The translations under genes and the position numbers were made by a program. This document shows positions 9,629 to 20,737 of a stretch of DNA of 64,000 bases, in pieces. Within the stretch, counting starts at the first letter, position 1. Each line of letters starts with the position of its first letter. Source of the stretch: Setomelanomma holmii (lineage: Eukaryota > Ascomycota > Dothideomycetes > Pleosporales > Phaeosphaeriaceae); assembly GCA_010015745.1 (NCBI GenBank), contig ML978187.1, positions 62,001-126,000 on the forward strand, written 5' to 3'. The notes beneath the pieces were generated by a model. The model was not told the DNA's origin and did not search any database. It was given only the letters and a program-made list of their open reading frames with translations.

Positions 9629-11644
9629 ATGGCTACAAAAGGAGATCACTTATTACAGCGCCCACTTTATGGTAATGAATATATTGAAATCGCAACACCC
9701 GTGCACACAATGCTGACCTATTCAGTGTTTGACCTTCCAGAAGAGCTCTTAGCCACACTCACACTCAAAGACCAGCCCAACCGATCCTTGCCCGAGTCGC
9801 CACCTCGACGCCAAAACAACGGATCAAATACACCCAAGGACTCCAATGCTGAGGAGAACGGCCGCGCGAAAGCGACATCTTGTAACCTTTGCGGCTTGAA
9901 CTTCGCCTCAGTCGACGAACAACGCAGCCATGTGCGATCCGACCTTCATGGGTACAACCTGAAGCAGAAGATAAAAGGCGCAAAGCCAGTAGAAGAGGCA
10001 GAATTTGAGAAGCTCATTGGCGACTTGGACGAAAGCATATCAGGCTCTGACTTGTCTGAGTCTGAGTCTGACGAAGATGAGGACGGTACCAAACCGAAGG
10101 ATTCTACGCTGAGCGCACTACTCAAACGACAAGCAAAGATTTCGAATCCGGAATTTGACGAGTTTGCGTCAAGGAAAAACAGTGCAGGACCTGGTAAACC
10201 ACCTTTACTGTGGTTCACGTCGCCTTCCTTACCAGAAAACATGTCACTTGGCGTATATCGCGCCATATTCTCGACTGCAGAACAAGAGGAGGAATCGCAC
10301 ATCATGGACACAATACGACGGAAACAACTACCACCAACGCATCCACCAAAGTTGAAGGCCGATGGCGGCATTCCTCTACCTGGCACGGACGTTGGCCCCC
10401 ATTACTTCCTCTGCATGATAGGCGGTGGTCATTTCGCTGCCATGGTCGTTGCCCTGGCCCCCAAAATGGGCAAGAAGCATACGGGGGTAGATGAGCGCTC
10501 AGCGACAGTGATTGCACACAAGACTTTCCATCGGTACACAACGAGGCGGAAACAGGGCGGTTCGCAATCAGCAAACGATAACGCAAAAGGCAACGCACAT
10601 TCAGCCGGATCCTCAATACGTCGGTACAATGAGACTGCACTTGTGAATGAAGTGCGCGAGTTACTTTCAAGCTGGAAATTGTTGATTGACACAGCCGAAT
10701 TGGTCTTCGTTCGAGCCACTGGCAGCACAAATCGGAGAACACTGTTTGGACCATACGAAGGTCAGGTGCTACGCAGCAACGACCCGCGCAATAGAGGATT
10801 TCCGTTCAGTACGCGCCGCGCGACTCAGAAGGAGCTCATGCGTGCCTTTATCGAGCTCACACGAGTGAAGCGGAGCACCATCGATGAGGCTGCAATTGCA
10901 GCGATGAACGCGCCTCAAACAGAGAACACATCAACACCAGCGGCGCCTGCAAAAGCGAAACCTCCAAAGCCGTCAAAAGAAAATGAAGAGGTCACAATGC
11001 ATACCTCGCAAATTATTCCACTAATCAAGCGATCAAAAGCCCCAGCTCTTCTAAACTACCTCAAGACCAACAATGTTCCGCCAACCTTCACCTTCCTACC
11101 CGAAAATCACCACACACCAACACCTCTCCATCTCGCAGCGTCACTGAACTCCCCAACCATCGTTCTGGCCCTGCTCACTAAAGCCGGCGCAAACCCAACC
11201 CTCATGAGCGACGACGCCCGCACACCCTTTACCCTGGCCGGCGACCGCGCTACACGCGACGCCTTCCGCGTCGCCCGCCACTCCCTCGGCGAGTTAGCCT
11301 GGGACTGGGACCTTGCCAGCGTCCCCTCGCCACTCACAAAAGCCGAAGCCGACGCGCGCGACGCGCAAGAAAAAGACGAGAAAGCCACAGAGTCCAAAGC
11401 CGAGTCTGAGCGCCGGAAAGCTGAGACGGAGCGTGTCAGGAAGGAAAGTGAGGCTGAGGAGGCAAAACGGCGAGAGCAGAGACTGGGTAAGGGGAAGGCG
11501 CTGGGCGTGGTGCCGAGTAAGACGGGGGCGGAGATAAGGGAGGAGCAGGTTAGGGGATTGACGCCTGAGGCGCGGGCGAGGTTGGAGAGGGAGAGGAGGG
11601 CGAGGGCGGCGGAGGAGAGGTTCAGGAGAATGCAAGGGAACTAA
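9629..11644 (+). CDS. VMS1: Vms1/ANKZF1 peptidyl-tRNA endonuclease
   Basis: Release factor of the ribosome-associated quality-control pathway. It cleaves peptidyl-tRNA on stalled 60S subunits and protects mitochondria from CAT-tailed chains. Single exon, 671 residues. Domains in order: C2H2-type zinc finger (C85, C88, then H101 and H107); acidic linker (ESESDEDED); VLRF1 domain with GGGHFAAMVVAL and the KQGGSQS loop, whose Gln309 matches the catalytic Gln of the family; ankyrin-like segment (TPLHLAASLNSPTIV, about 495-545); long Glu/Lys/Arg coiled coil; and a C-terminal RERRARAAEERFRR stretch that fits a Cdc48-binding VIM. Domain order and length fit fungal Vms1. The frame is clean, unlike the broken genes just upstream. 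Confidence 0.93.
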   Translation: MATKGDHLLQRPLYGNEYIEIATPVHTMLTYSVFDLPEELLATLTLKDQPNRSLPESPPRRQNNGSNTPKDSNAEENGRAKATSCNLCGLNFASVDEQRSHVRSDLHGYNLKQKIKGAKPVEEAEFEKLIGDLDESISGSDLSESESDEDEDGTKPKDSTLSALLKRQAKISNPEFDEFASRKNSAGPGKPPLLWFTSPSLPENMSLGVYRAIFSTAEQEEESHIMDTIRRKQLPPTHPPKLKADGGIPLPGTDVGPHYFLCMIGGGHFAAMVVALAPKMGKKHTGVDERSATVIAHKTFHRYTTRRKQGGSQSANDNAKGNAHSAGSSIRRYNETALVNEVRELLSSWKLLIDTAELVFVRATGSTNRRTLFGPYEGQVLRSNDPRNRGFPFSTRRATQKELMRAFIELTRVKRSTIDEAAIAAMNAPQTENTSTPAAPAKAKPPKPSKENEEVTMHTSQIIPLIKRSKAPALLNYLKTNNVPPTFTFLPENHHTPTPLHLAASLNSPTIVLALLTKAGANPTLMSDDARTPFTLAGDRATRDAFRVARHSLGELAWDWDLASVPSPLTKAEADARDAQEKDEKATESKAESERRKAETERVRKESEAEEAKRREQRLGKGKALGVVPSKTGAEIREEQVRGLTPEARARLERERRARAAEERFRRMQGN

Positions 11645-11807
11645 CATATTGCGTGGTAGCAAGCATGATGGTGTGAGAGCAAGTTGAGCACGATGATGCG
11701 TCATACATCACTCATCATGAGTTAGATGAGATGTTCTGATGGACCCAATGAAGCGCGCTGCTCGATGCTCCTTTATCCATGCTATGCCATGCAAATAATA
11801 CACACAT

Positions 11808-13364
11808 CTACTCATCCCCCCTAATAAACCCCCTCTGTCCAAACCCCCTCCTCTCAATCTTACTCTTCGCAAACACGGCCTTCTTCCCCTCAACCTGCCG
11901 TCCCTTTAGCCACTGCTCTCTCACATTCTTCGTGTTCCGATTGACTTTCGGTGGCAGAGCGCGATTCTGCTGCGCCAGCACGGCAACGCTCAATTTGCCA
12001 TTCTTAACATCTTTTGGCCCCCTATCCGTACGCTCCAGGAACTTGATATGCCTGCTCAATTTCTCCCTGTGTAGTTCTTCGGCTGTCTTGCGTCGGCCTT
12101 CGGGTGGAGGTGTGGGTGCGCGCTGGTCAGGGAGAGCGGAGAGGAGGTCTGTGGGGAGCAGGTCGGGAAGGTTGGTTGGGTCGATGGAGATGCGTGATTG
12201 CTGTGCTTCGGGTCTGATGGAAGGGTCGGCAGCTTGTTGTTTGGCGAGTTGCTTTGCGAGCTTCTTTGCTTTCTTTTCTTCGCGCTTGCGCATCCCGGCC
12301 TGTTCTTCTGCGATGCGCTCTTCTCGGGCCTCGCGCTTTTGCCGCTCTTTTTCCTGCTGAGCGAGAAGGGCGCGCTCGGCGTCTTGCTGGGATGCTTTTG
12401 CCTTTGAGGCGGCTGCTGTGGTTGTGACTACTTCGGGCGCCTCGTCAGAGTCACTTCCGTTATCATCCTCGAGGTCTGCCTCTGCTTCGGCCTGTTTCTG
12501 TGCGCTTGGAGGAGCCTGGAAGCGATCTGTGTCTGCATCGACTGGTTCTTCGCTGCCAAATCGCATGTGCGACTTCTTCGGCTGCGCTGGAGTGAGTGAC
12601 GCATCTTGGGCTGTGATGGTCGCGTGCTCGCTCTCAAAGGTAGATGATGGTATCTCCTCATCCTCCACAACCGCCTTCACCACCTCAACGTGTGTGCTCT
12701 GCTTGCGTCTGCTCGACTTCTTTGCTGATGTTCGCTCGTTGGCACGCTTGGTCCGCGGTGTTGGCGACTCTCCGTCTCTTCTGTTTGTGGCAGGAGTCGC
12801 GTACACCGAACTCGGTTTTGGCTCTGGAGTCTGATTGACTGTGTCTTGCGTAGGTGTGGGCGCGTCATCTACCTGTTCCTCGTCTCCACCTTCCGTTTCT
12901 GTGGATACAGGCGGTGATGGCTTCCCAACGACAACCTGTGGACTCGACCGACGCCGAATTGGGAGAGGCTCTTTCGTCTCGGTGGCTTCAATTGTGGGTA
13001 TGGCGACAGCGATTGTATCTGAGGTGTCCTCCGTGGAGTCTTGTACGGCGTCGTCTTTGGAGGCTGAAGGCTCTGGCGCTACTTCCGCTGCCTTCTTCTT
13101 AGGCGTGCTCCTCTTCTGCCTCTTCGCGGCAGTCGGCGTATCCAAAGCCTCCAATTCTCTCTTTCCAACCTTCCCTTTTGTAGCGCTTCGTGGTGTTGCT
13201 TCCTGACCTGGCGTCTCGGTGCCGCGTCGCGTCGTGACCATGGTGACTTCCAAGCTGTGCACGTTTCTCGTAGTTGGGGTATCTCTGGCTTCACTGGAGC
13301 GTCCCTGTACAGAAGGAGAACGGCTCAAAATTCGTTTGGCGGTGTTGTAGATCTGCGCGAACAT
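11808..13364 (-). CDS. UTP16: U3 snoRNA-associated protein Utp16-like
   Basis: Nucleolar small-subunit processome factor. The frame is open to 13499, but MFAQIYNTAKRILSRSP at 13364 is the likely start because the upstream part looks like 5' UTR; this gives 518 residues. A long low-complexity region rich in Thr, Pro, Ser and Glu carries basic nuclear-localisation-like clusters (AAKRQKRSTPKKK, KKSSRRKQS). An Arg/Lys/Glu coiled coil and the conserved C-terminal block follow: HREKLSRHIKFLERTDRGPKD, then a Lys-rich end with WLKGRQVEGKKAVF. That block resembles the U3_snoRNA_assoc family. Transcription diverges from the gene starting at 13487, with a shared promoter of about 120 bp. Confidence 0.75.
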   Translation of the reverse strand: MFAQIYNTAKRILSRSPSVQGRSSEARDTPTTRNVHSLEVTMVTTRRGTETPGQEATPRSATKGKVGKRELEALDTPTAAKRQKRSTPKKKAAEVAPEPSASKDDAVQDSTEDTSDTIAVAIPTIEATETKEPLPIRRRSSPQVVVGKPSPPVSTETEGGDEEQVDDAPTPTQDTVNQTPEPKPSSVYATPATNRRDGESPTPRTKRANERTSAKKSSRRKQSTHVEVVKAVVEDEEIPSSTFESEHATITAQDASLTPAQPKKSHMRFGSEEPVDADTDRFQAPPSAQKQAEAEADLEDDNGSDSDEAPEVVTTTAAASKAKASQQDAERALLAQQEKERQKREAREERIAEEQAGMRKREEKKAKKLAKQLAKQQAADPSIRPEAQQSRISIDPTNLPDLLPTDLLSALPDQRAPTPPPEGRRKTAEELHREKLSRHIKFLERTDRGPKDVKNGKLSVAVLAQQNRALPPKVNRNTKNVREQWLKGRQVEGKKAVFAKSKIERRGFGQRGFIRGDE

Positions 13365-13486
13365 GGTGGTGGAGAAACCAACTTTTTCCTGTGCCAAGAT
13401 TTCACCCCGGAATTTTGTTCCGCCGCGGGACCCCTGAGCTCCGACATTGAGCTGGAGGTGGGAGTGATCATCAACATCACTGAGAA

Positions 13487-14916
13487 ATGTCTTTCCCACA
13501 ATTTGCGACGCGGTCTTCTAGGTCAATTCCCAACTTGGGAAGATGCCTTCTGTATCAAGCGCATCAGCTCGTTCGCCATGGTGGGAGCACTGCTTCGAAG
13601 AATTCCTCGACGCGGTTAAAGCAAACTCCAAGAATAAACTCTTCAAACTTCCAATGCCGCACGTATGCTATACCGGCGAAGCAGAGGCTGGACGTTCAAA
13701 GACTACGCGATGATGTCGATGAACGTGGCCGACTCGGCTTCTACATGTTGACCAAGAAGCAAGGTACTCTACACATGGAAACAACCACAGCCAACAGTAT
13801 CTATAAGGAGTTCCTCCATAGGCGGAACACTAAGGACCACCGAAGCAATGTCGAACAGTTAATATCCAGTACGCTCCCCAGAACTTAGTTCGTCATTTAG
13901 CGGTAGTGCTGATCAGAACAGGGTACAAAGTCAGCATCGAGGATATAGCTTCTCTTGCCATAGTGACGTTCAGAGTACCAAAACTGTCTGATTCATCTAA
14001 AGACGCGATTTTGCCACCGAGCCAGCACAAGCCAGTATCTGCAGCTCTTCTGCAAGGATGTGCGCAGGCTGAAGATCCGCTTGCCATCATGCAGATCCTA
14101 ACAGCTGTATATCTTGCTGGGATGGACGTAGCTTCGGCGAAAGATATTGCTGCTCTGTTTCCACAGAGCGAGATCATCAAGTATCGAAAGACCCTCGAGA
14201 GACTTGGCGCCAAAGCAAAGACTTTTCCTCTGGGGCCAGAAGTACTCACACTACAGGGTCTGTTCGCAGAAAGAGAAGGGCAGAAAGATAGGGCTAAGGG
14301 CTTCTACGTTGAAGCTGTTGAGCGGTGTCACTTCAAATACAACCCGAAATCGCGGCACCCCATGCAGCTGCCTTTGATTACACCATGGAATGCTCTGGGA
14401 TACCTTCTGAAAGCTGACAAGCACCCTGATTCGAAGGATCAAGCCAAAATGTACTTTCATCGAGGCGCCGTTGAAGGCGATGATCCGCTGTCTTACTACG
14501 AACTGGCAGCCTTCGAAGACAGGTCGAGTCCGAAGTGGTTGCAGTATACCAGCAAAGCGGCAGCATCGGGCCATCGTCAGGCTACGGTCGACGTCGCTGA
14601 TTTTTACAAAGATGTCAGCCAAAAGAAGTCGCCCGTGCTGGCTGACAGCAAGATGCGAAACGCGCTTAACTGGCTACTCGGCTGGAAGAAAGGCGGTGCC
14701 GCGATACTCGCCCGGGAATGGCTCCAAGCTGCTTCAAACATCGGACACAAACCATCTACGCTACAGTTAGCGGACTATTGCGAGTCTATCGGAGATCGTG
14801 AAGGTGCGAAGGAGCATTGGAATAAGTTGCTAGAACCTCCGAGCTCGACCAATCAGGTCGAAGAGTGGCCGCAGCTTGTCCATTTGGTGAAGAAGCGACT
14901 TGCGGGAATCAAGTAA
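13487..14916 (+). CDS. Sel1/TPR-like protein with probable mitochondrial presequence
   Basis: Spliced model 13487-13763 and 13835-14916, about 452 residues. The intron (71 nt, GTACTC to TAAG) joins the KKQ frame to the frame reading PPKQCRTVNIQYAP; the donor is convincing, the acceptor less so. The N-terminus is rich in Arg and Ser with no acidic residues in the first 30 positions (MSFPQFATRSSRSIPN), as in mitochondrial presequences. The C-terminal two thirds hold helical repeats of Sel1/TPR type: AKGFYVEAVERC, AKMYFHRGAVEGDDPLSYYELA, WLQYTSKAAASGHRQATVDVADFY, AREWLQAASNIGHKPSTLQLADYCE. A role as a scaffold or assembly factor in mitochondria is an inference. The exact family was not recognised. 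Confidence 0.7.
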
Positions 14917-15263
14917 TGCGCAGCATATACTGAAAGGGATGATCTTGTCTAATATGGCAATGTTGATCTCCAGCTGTATTAAGATTCGATTGATCACGGT
15001 GCCATCAATACTGTCCATCGCCCTCCACAGCTTGGAGGGTGTTATTGGTCAGACAAGCGAGGGCGATGCGAGTTGGCTGAGGGCGAAGAGGACTTCGTGG
15101 CGCTGCCCTCGCCCCAAAGCCCTCGGCCAGACTCGCGCCCGCAATGCAGCGGCTCCAGATTAAAGCAGTACACCGGAGCTCAAGTGAGGTGTTCAAACAG
15201 CCAACTTCACGTTCTGCTTCTCTTCATTCGATCTGTCCAGCAACCTTCACATAAGACTTTGAC
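14917..15263. other. Intergenic region
   Basis: Nothing recognisable was found between the Sel1-like gene and the kinase pseudogene. Confidence 0.4.
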
Positions 15264-17753
15264 TTGCCCGGCATGGACGAAGAGGATTACGTCACATCCG
15301 CACCCCACGACACGCTTGCTTCATCACGATACGACGGAGCTCATGCTATCGATAGCTCTCCGTCTCGCCCAGGCTATACAAGTGACTTGATTGGACCCGT
15401 GCTTGGCCAACTGCGGACCACGTCTTCATTGGCGATGACTCAATCGTTACAACGCTCATACACGAACTCAGACCTATACACGGACCGAAGCGACGCCGGA
15501 GGTAACCTTGACAGCTGGAAGGCCAAGCAATTGCGCGTCTGGATCGAGAACATACGTCGCTCTGTCACTTAGAGTGATATTGTGTGCCTTTCCAACATAT
15601 TCGACTGTTACGTCCCGTGCATCAGGCGGGCTATCAATCAGGTCGACAGCGAACGGGCCTCCAGGAGCATACCATTTAATCCACGTGTTCTAGGCTTACC
15701 ACTACCAGTTGGCAATGGAACGGAGGCACTCCCACTCGAGACGTGCAATTACGACATAAACGCCACATTGTTTGGAACAGCATCAACATATTATTCGTCG
15801 ACCGATCTTGGTACGAGTAGTATTACTGCCGACATCCACAGTCGCCATGAGAGAAGCAGCAATTCCGCCGCGATTGACGGTTTGAGCCTTGCCTCACCTT
15901 TGTTGGCGGACCTGAGCTCGGCAACGCCCTGGTCTGAACCCCATATCGACACACACACCTCTCTCGCAGCAGACCCTAAATCCCCCCCGCCCCCCAGCCT
16001 TGCAATCATCGGTCTTGGAGTGCGTTGATCGAGACATCGAGGCTCGAAAGAAGAAAGGATGCGGCCCTTTCCGCCAAAGCCTTCCGATGAGGGGTGATGT
16101 GCCCTGCACACTGAGTTGTGGACGTGTGTTCAGATCAGTTGGTGACAGGAAGATTCAAGCACACGATCAAGCACACCACGGAGGACAGCTGTGCGTCGAC
16201 CTTTGCAAGGTGCACGATATCCCTAATTTTTTCCCGGACACGTGCGGCCTATGTCGATACCGATATCGAAGTTCGAATGATTGGAGCATGCATGTCGCCA
16301 AGTACCGTTCTAGATCTCCAAAGGTGGAGCAGCGACATAGCAACGCCAGACTATGGACCGATGTTGACCTCGTGAACCGGCAACTCATCGGCCGAGATAA
16401 CGTAGCAATGAGCGCAAAGGGGTGCGGCAGCAGCAAACTTCTTGCCACAGAATCTGAAGGTAGCCTGTTCTGGGTCAAGAACACAGAAGGACTGTACGAC
16501 CAGCAAATTGATGTTTATTGGAAGGCCTCATACCCAGATGTTGATAAGTCGCAAGGCAGCGAAATCCTCACCGGCTTCTCTACCGTTCTCCGCCAGCCTT
16601 TGTCTGCCACCACATCATCGACAACAGACTGGCATAGACTCGCGATCGAATGGCCAGAGCGGGTCCATGCTAGGGGAAGCTACGGTAGTATTTTCATTGT
16701 GCGAATCGCCTTCGATCCGATCAAAAGATGCCCTTCTGAGGCTCGGTTTTGCGCTGTCAAGCAATTTGCATCATCCGATGCCTGGGCGCGTGAAACTCAG
16801 GCTCTTGCCCGGCTCTGTCGAATCGATCCAAAGCCCGCCATCGTCGAATGTTATGGTACATTCCAACATACTGACTATAGCGGTCGCTTGACGCACAATC
16901 TGCTTCTGGAGTACGCTCCTCAGAGCCTCGTCGAGTATTGGTCGAAAACCACTCCACCGACATGACGCAAGGAATTCGTCGAAGAGTACTCAGAGCTCTT
17001 CAACCTCGCCGCCACACTGGAACGTATATATCAACCACTTAGAGAAGAGGAGGTAAGTTGGCGTCATGGGGATTTCAAACCTGACAACATACTTCGGTTC
17101 AGCGATAAGTCAAGCAAATTTGGATCTCTAAAGATTGTAGATTGGGGCAAGGCAGACTGTTGAACCGAAACAATGAAGCTCGCTGATCTGGGCCATCTCC
17201 GTCATCATTATAAGGTGACTGGTGGCACCCCAATGTACGGTTCGTAAAGTCAGATGCTCATCTTCTCGAAATCAGATACTGACAAACAACAGCAGCTCCA
17301 GAATGTGACGACGCGGATCTGTCAGTTGTCGGTAACATACGCTCTTTACAAAGCACTCACATATGGTCTTACGGTTGCATTCTCTCACTCGCGGCGACCT
17401 GGATGCCGCAAGGGTTTCAAGGGGTCCGTTTTTCTGAAAGGCTTCGGCATTTAGCTTCCCACCGCTTGATGAGAAAACATGTCAGCTTTCACGACGGCAG
17501 AGGAGTTTTGTCGGAGGTATTGGAGTGGCATGCTCATGTCAGACGAAACGTGCAATCCGTCAACAAGATCACAGGTCCAATGCTGGATCTTGTCGATCGA
17601 CGACTACTTCAAGCCGATCCTGGAGCTCGAAGTACTGCGTCCGAAGTGCACGCCTGCCTCATGCAGATCATGCAAGCCGCCTTGGATGAACCCTCTAGTC
17701 TTCTGGCTGCCGATATGCCCTCCGCAGAGCACGATATAAGCAATCCTCGGTGA
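15264..17753 (+). pseudogene. C2H2 zinc-finger / protein kinase gene, disrupted by stops and a frameshift
   Basis: A long coding trace begins MPGMDEEDYVTSAP, passes a Ser/Thr-rich region and a zinc-finger block (CTLSCGRVFRS with HD and HH; CGLCRYRYRSS), and ends in a kinase domain. Kinase motifs are the Gly loop ARGSYGSIF, the VAIK-type CAVKQF, the catalytic loop RHGDFKPDNIL, DWGKA in place of DFG, TGGTPMY, and AAPE after a 54-nt intron (about 17238-17291). It ends near 17753 with the subdomain XI-like LLQADPGARSTA. Lesions: TAG at 15570-15572; a frame change within a C7-G-C6 run near 15982-15995; TGA at 16963-16965; TGA at 17161-17163. Coding similarity continues unbroken across each. This is probably a pseudogene, though editing or readthrough of the stops is possible. 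Confidence 0.7.
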
Positions 17754-18133
17754 TTCGAGTTTACATCGGCGGACGGAACCTCACCCGACTTTGCATTAGA
17801 GTCCCTTGACATGTCTTGCAACTTCTGGGATAGTGCTATCGACGTGGATACCCTGGCACCCGACGAGCTTGGCTCTTCCTCTTTGTATCTTCAACCTGTG
17901 TTCCATGGAGTCTAACGGGATTGACCTTGCCGCCGGAAGGATTGTTATTCATGAAGTCGTATCTATAGGTATGGGAATAGATTAAGGTCGCTTAAAATAT
18001 TCCACAACCATCGCATGTTGGTCCAGCAACGTTATGTGCGTCATTGCTTGGTGGGATGGCAAGAAGTATCAATAATCATAACGCGCTCTCACTCCGACAT
18101 CAGCATCTCTGTTCTATTCATCGGCTCTACTTT
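17754..18133. other. Intergenic region between kinase pseudogene and O-methyltransferase 3' ends
   Basis: Convergent 3' flanks. No coding, RNA or repeat signal was found. Confidence 0.4.
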
Positions 18134-19428
18134 TCATTTGGCACTCATCTCGATCAACCCACGTCGTCCGAGACCCTGGTCTTCCCACCACACACCATTG
18201 ATCTTCAATCCTACGCTGTCCGCCAACTCAGCCCACTGCTTTTCCGTCCTCTCCAACGCACCCATATTGAACATGTGCCAATCCATCTTCGCATCCAAAT
18301 GACTAACTCCCGTCTCCGGCAGCAATGCCTCATGGACCAGCACGACCGAATCATCAGCCATGACATCGACAATATGCGATAGAATGATCTTCGCCTGCTT
18401 CTCCGGCCAATCATGCAGAATCATCTTAAGATAAAACGCCTTCGCACCCTTGACCGCCTCGGGCTGCGGCGTGAAGAAATCGTGTCCAATCTTCGCAATA
18501 CTCGGAGGCAAATCAACCGCCTTGTCCACGACCTGCGGCAAGTCCTCTAGCACCAGCTTGCCCGGAAGCGAGGAGTATTTTTCGCCAAAATTCTTGACTT
18601 GATGTCCCACATTCCCGCCAACGTCCACGAACAATACGCGCTCCGGATCATCTTGCTTCAACCGATCGACCGCAGGATAACTCCTCACCAACTCCGCCTC
18701 ATCTTTACTCTTCTGCATCTCCATTGTCTTATTGAACGCATCTCCCAACCGTTCATTACCCGATCGCGCAACAAAGTCGAAGTACGTAGACCCTTTGCAG
18801 TTGAATGCGAGGTTGAATGGCGCGTCGTGTGCGTCGGTCGGGTTCTTGTACCCGGTTTGCGCGAGGTAGTCTGGAATCGCGGAGATGGAGGTGTACAGGT
18901 GCGTGAAGTGAATGATGGCGGAGGGGAAGGGAGAGGCAGAGGATAGGACGGGGGTGAAGGGTGTGGGGGCGCATGTTGAGGGGGTGGGTGAGACGAAGAC
19001 GCCTAGGGGGACGAGCATGCGGAGGATGCGCTCTGGTTGGTGTTAGAGTCGTGCTGGCTCTTGGTATATATGGCTGTTAAGGCGTATTTGACGTACGAAG
19101 TAGGTTTGGATCACATTTGCTTTTCTGAGCGAGCTCTTCCAAACTAATGGGACCGTTATGGCCTAGTACAATGTCGACGAGGTTCAAATCTACGGCGAGG
19201 CGCATGTTAATGGGATCGTAAATGGCCTGCCATGATCAGCTTTTAGTTTGACTACCAAAAGCTACCACCAGGCCTCACCATAAACAGTCGAAAAAACTTC
19301 TCGAGTGGGTTCTCAAGAGCTTCACTCAGCTTGGTACTTGCTTGCAGCAGTGCTAGGCGATCGGTCTCTGCTAGGCCTGTGGGCCCTTTGCTCGCTGCGT
19401 CAAGGAGCTGTTGTGCGAGGTCTGCCAT
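18134..19428 (-). CDS. O-methyltransferase family 2 (SAM-dependent)
   Basis: Exons 19428-19279, 19226-19097 and 19032-18134; introns of 52 and 64 nt; 392 residues. The N-terminal winged-helix dimerisation region contains LGHNGPISLEELAQKSKCDPNLLQRILRML. The SAM-binding motif is VDVGGNVGH (about 229-237), where most family members have a third Gly instead of Asn. The catalytic-base region is LHDWPEKQ (His about 300). This is the fold of sterigmatocystin and flavonoid O-methyltransferases. It probably methylates a hydroxyl of an aromatic secondary metabolite, but no polyketide synthase or other backbone gene is in the window. A good TATA box lies about 85 bases upstream of the ATG. Confidence 0.88.
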
Positions 19429-19512
19429 CTTGGGGATAGTCCTGGTTCTAGCAAAGTGAAATAAAGTCGTTGGTTCCGTGGTAGCTGTAGTCCGCAGCTC
19501 CGTTGCGATACC

Positions 19513-19520
19513 TTATATAC
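19513..19520 (-). promoter_or_regulatory. TATA box of the O-methyltransferase gene
   Basis: On the minus strand the sequence reads TATATAAG, 85 bases upstream of the ATG at 19428. Distance and sequence fit a fungal core promoter. Confidence 0.45.
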
Positions 19521-20339
19521 GCGCGTTGAGCACAATGGACTCTGCCCCGCCTCACTTGCATTCGGATAGGCATACTAGAGAGTGGTTAGTGCCGCCACAG
19601 CGCTAGCTTCGTGGCTCAATTCGAGGAACGCAGCCAATCGTAATCGACGGTGGTACATGGAGAGATAAAGTTGTGTCAGACCTATGTCCAAGAATGTACT
19701 GCGCTGACACTCGGAGGTGTGCCGTATACGAGGCTGTGACTTCAGCTGCGCAGCTGTGGCTTGTTGGCACAGAGAGCTTGGGAAGATTGATGCGTGTGAC
19801 GACACTCGAGGGGATGATCAAAATGATGTCGAAACATGTCTCCTGATTCTGTAACGCTCCTCCGTATCCGAAGGACAAAGAGAAGAAGGTACATGTAGAA
19901 CTCAAGGCTGAAGATGTGGGATTTCACGGTTGGCGCCTAAGCAGTACTGGATGCCTTACGCAGATGCAGCCTCATTGGTCAAGCTACTGAAGGCCGAAGC
20001 TTGATTGATAAGTCGATGGTCAGCACTTGTACTGCTTACCAGTTCGGAAAGACGGTGATGCCGCTTTTGTGAGTGACGAAGCAGATGATGATGAAGTTGT
20101 TGTGCGTATTTGAGGTAGCTGCGATCCCCACCACGACCCCACTTCGCTTGTCAAATTCGACTTTGATGCATCCACTACTAACATCACAAGATAGTCCTGG
20201 TAGGCTGGAAGAAAAGTGGTATACCGACTGCTCTTTTGATCACGAATTTTCAGTATTAAGATCCAGTCCGTTATAGCATCTTTAATTCTGAAATTGCTCC
20301 ACCAATCAGAAGCAAGCTTGATAACTTCGCATCTGATTC
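19521..20339. other. Intergenic region
   Basis: No coding frame with recognisable motifs was found. It contains the upstream region of the O-methyltransferase gene and leads into the tRNA gene. Confidence 0.4.
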
Positions 20340-20421
20340 GCCCTCTTGGCTTAGTGGTAAAGCGTATCACTAGTACTGCAGTGCTATGATAAGATCGCTA
20401 GTTCGATTCTGGCAGAGGGCA
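20340..20421 (+). tRNA. tRNA-Thr (anticodon AGT) with a 10-nt intron
   Basis: The full cloverleaf can be drawn. Acceptor stem GCCCTCT pairs with AGAGGGC; D stem GCTT/AAGC with loop AGTGGTA; anticodon stem TATCA/TGATA; variable loop AGATC; T stem GCTAG/CTGGC with TTCGATT; discriminator A. The anticodon loop is 17 nt. Removing 10 nt (20376-20385), at the canonical position after base 37, leaves a normal seven-base loop with anticodon AGT, read as IGU. A run of six T at 20436-20441 can serve as the Pol III terminator. Confidence 0.9.
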
Positions 20422-20435
20422 TACGAGACATTTCC

Positions 20436-20441
20436 TTTTTT
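20436..20441 (+). terminator. Pol III T-run after tRNA-Thr
   Basis: Six consecutive T residues 15 bases after the tRNA 3' end. Confidence 0.6.
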
Positions 20442-20708
20442 GCTAGAGGTCCAACCGTCACTGGTAGTGCCCGTTCGTATGGAGGGCGCAGCATTGAGGC
20501 ATCATGTCCTTACACGAACGCAGTGATTGATAGACTCCATGTATCATTGCTATGCTTATGAACTTTTTGTATGCCCGTGACTCCATATACCTGGTTCCTG
20601 TATACTCATACAATCGTAGACGTCAATGTTGTACAGTGGTGTGAGCCAGTACATTTCAAGTGCCGTTGCAATGGAAATATGTACTTTTAGAAATCTTCTG
20701 AATGTTTT

Positions 20709-20737
20709 CATGACTCCGCTGCGATGGCGGAGTCATG
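20709..20737. repeat. 11-bp perfect inverted repeat, 7-nt loop
   Basis: Arms 20709-20719 and 20727-20737 are reverse complements and contain TGACTCC/GGAGTCA. It lies about 170 bases beyond the stop codon of the peptide transporter gene, so it may be a 3' hairpin or a protein-binding palindrome (bZIP-like half sites). No function is shown. Confidence 0.6.

Noticed and set aside
12198..13206. Several plus-strand open frames over UTP16
   Set aside because: Antisense shadows of a low-complexity Ser/Thr/Glu-rich coding region.
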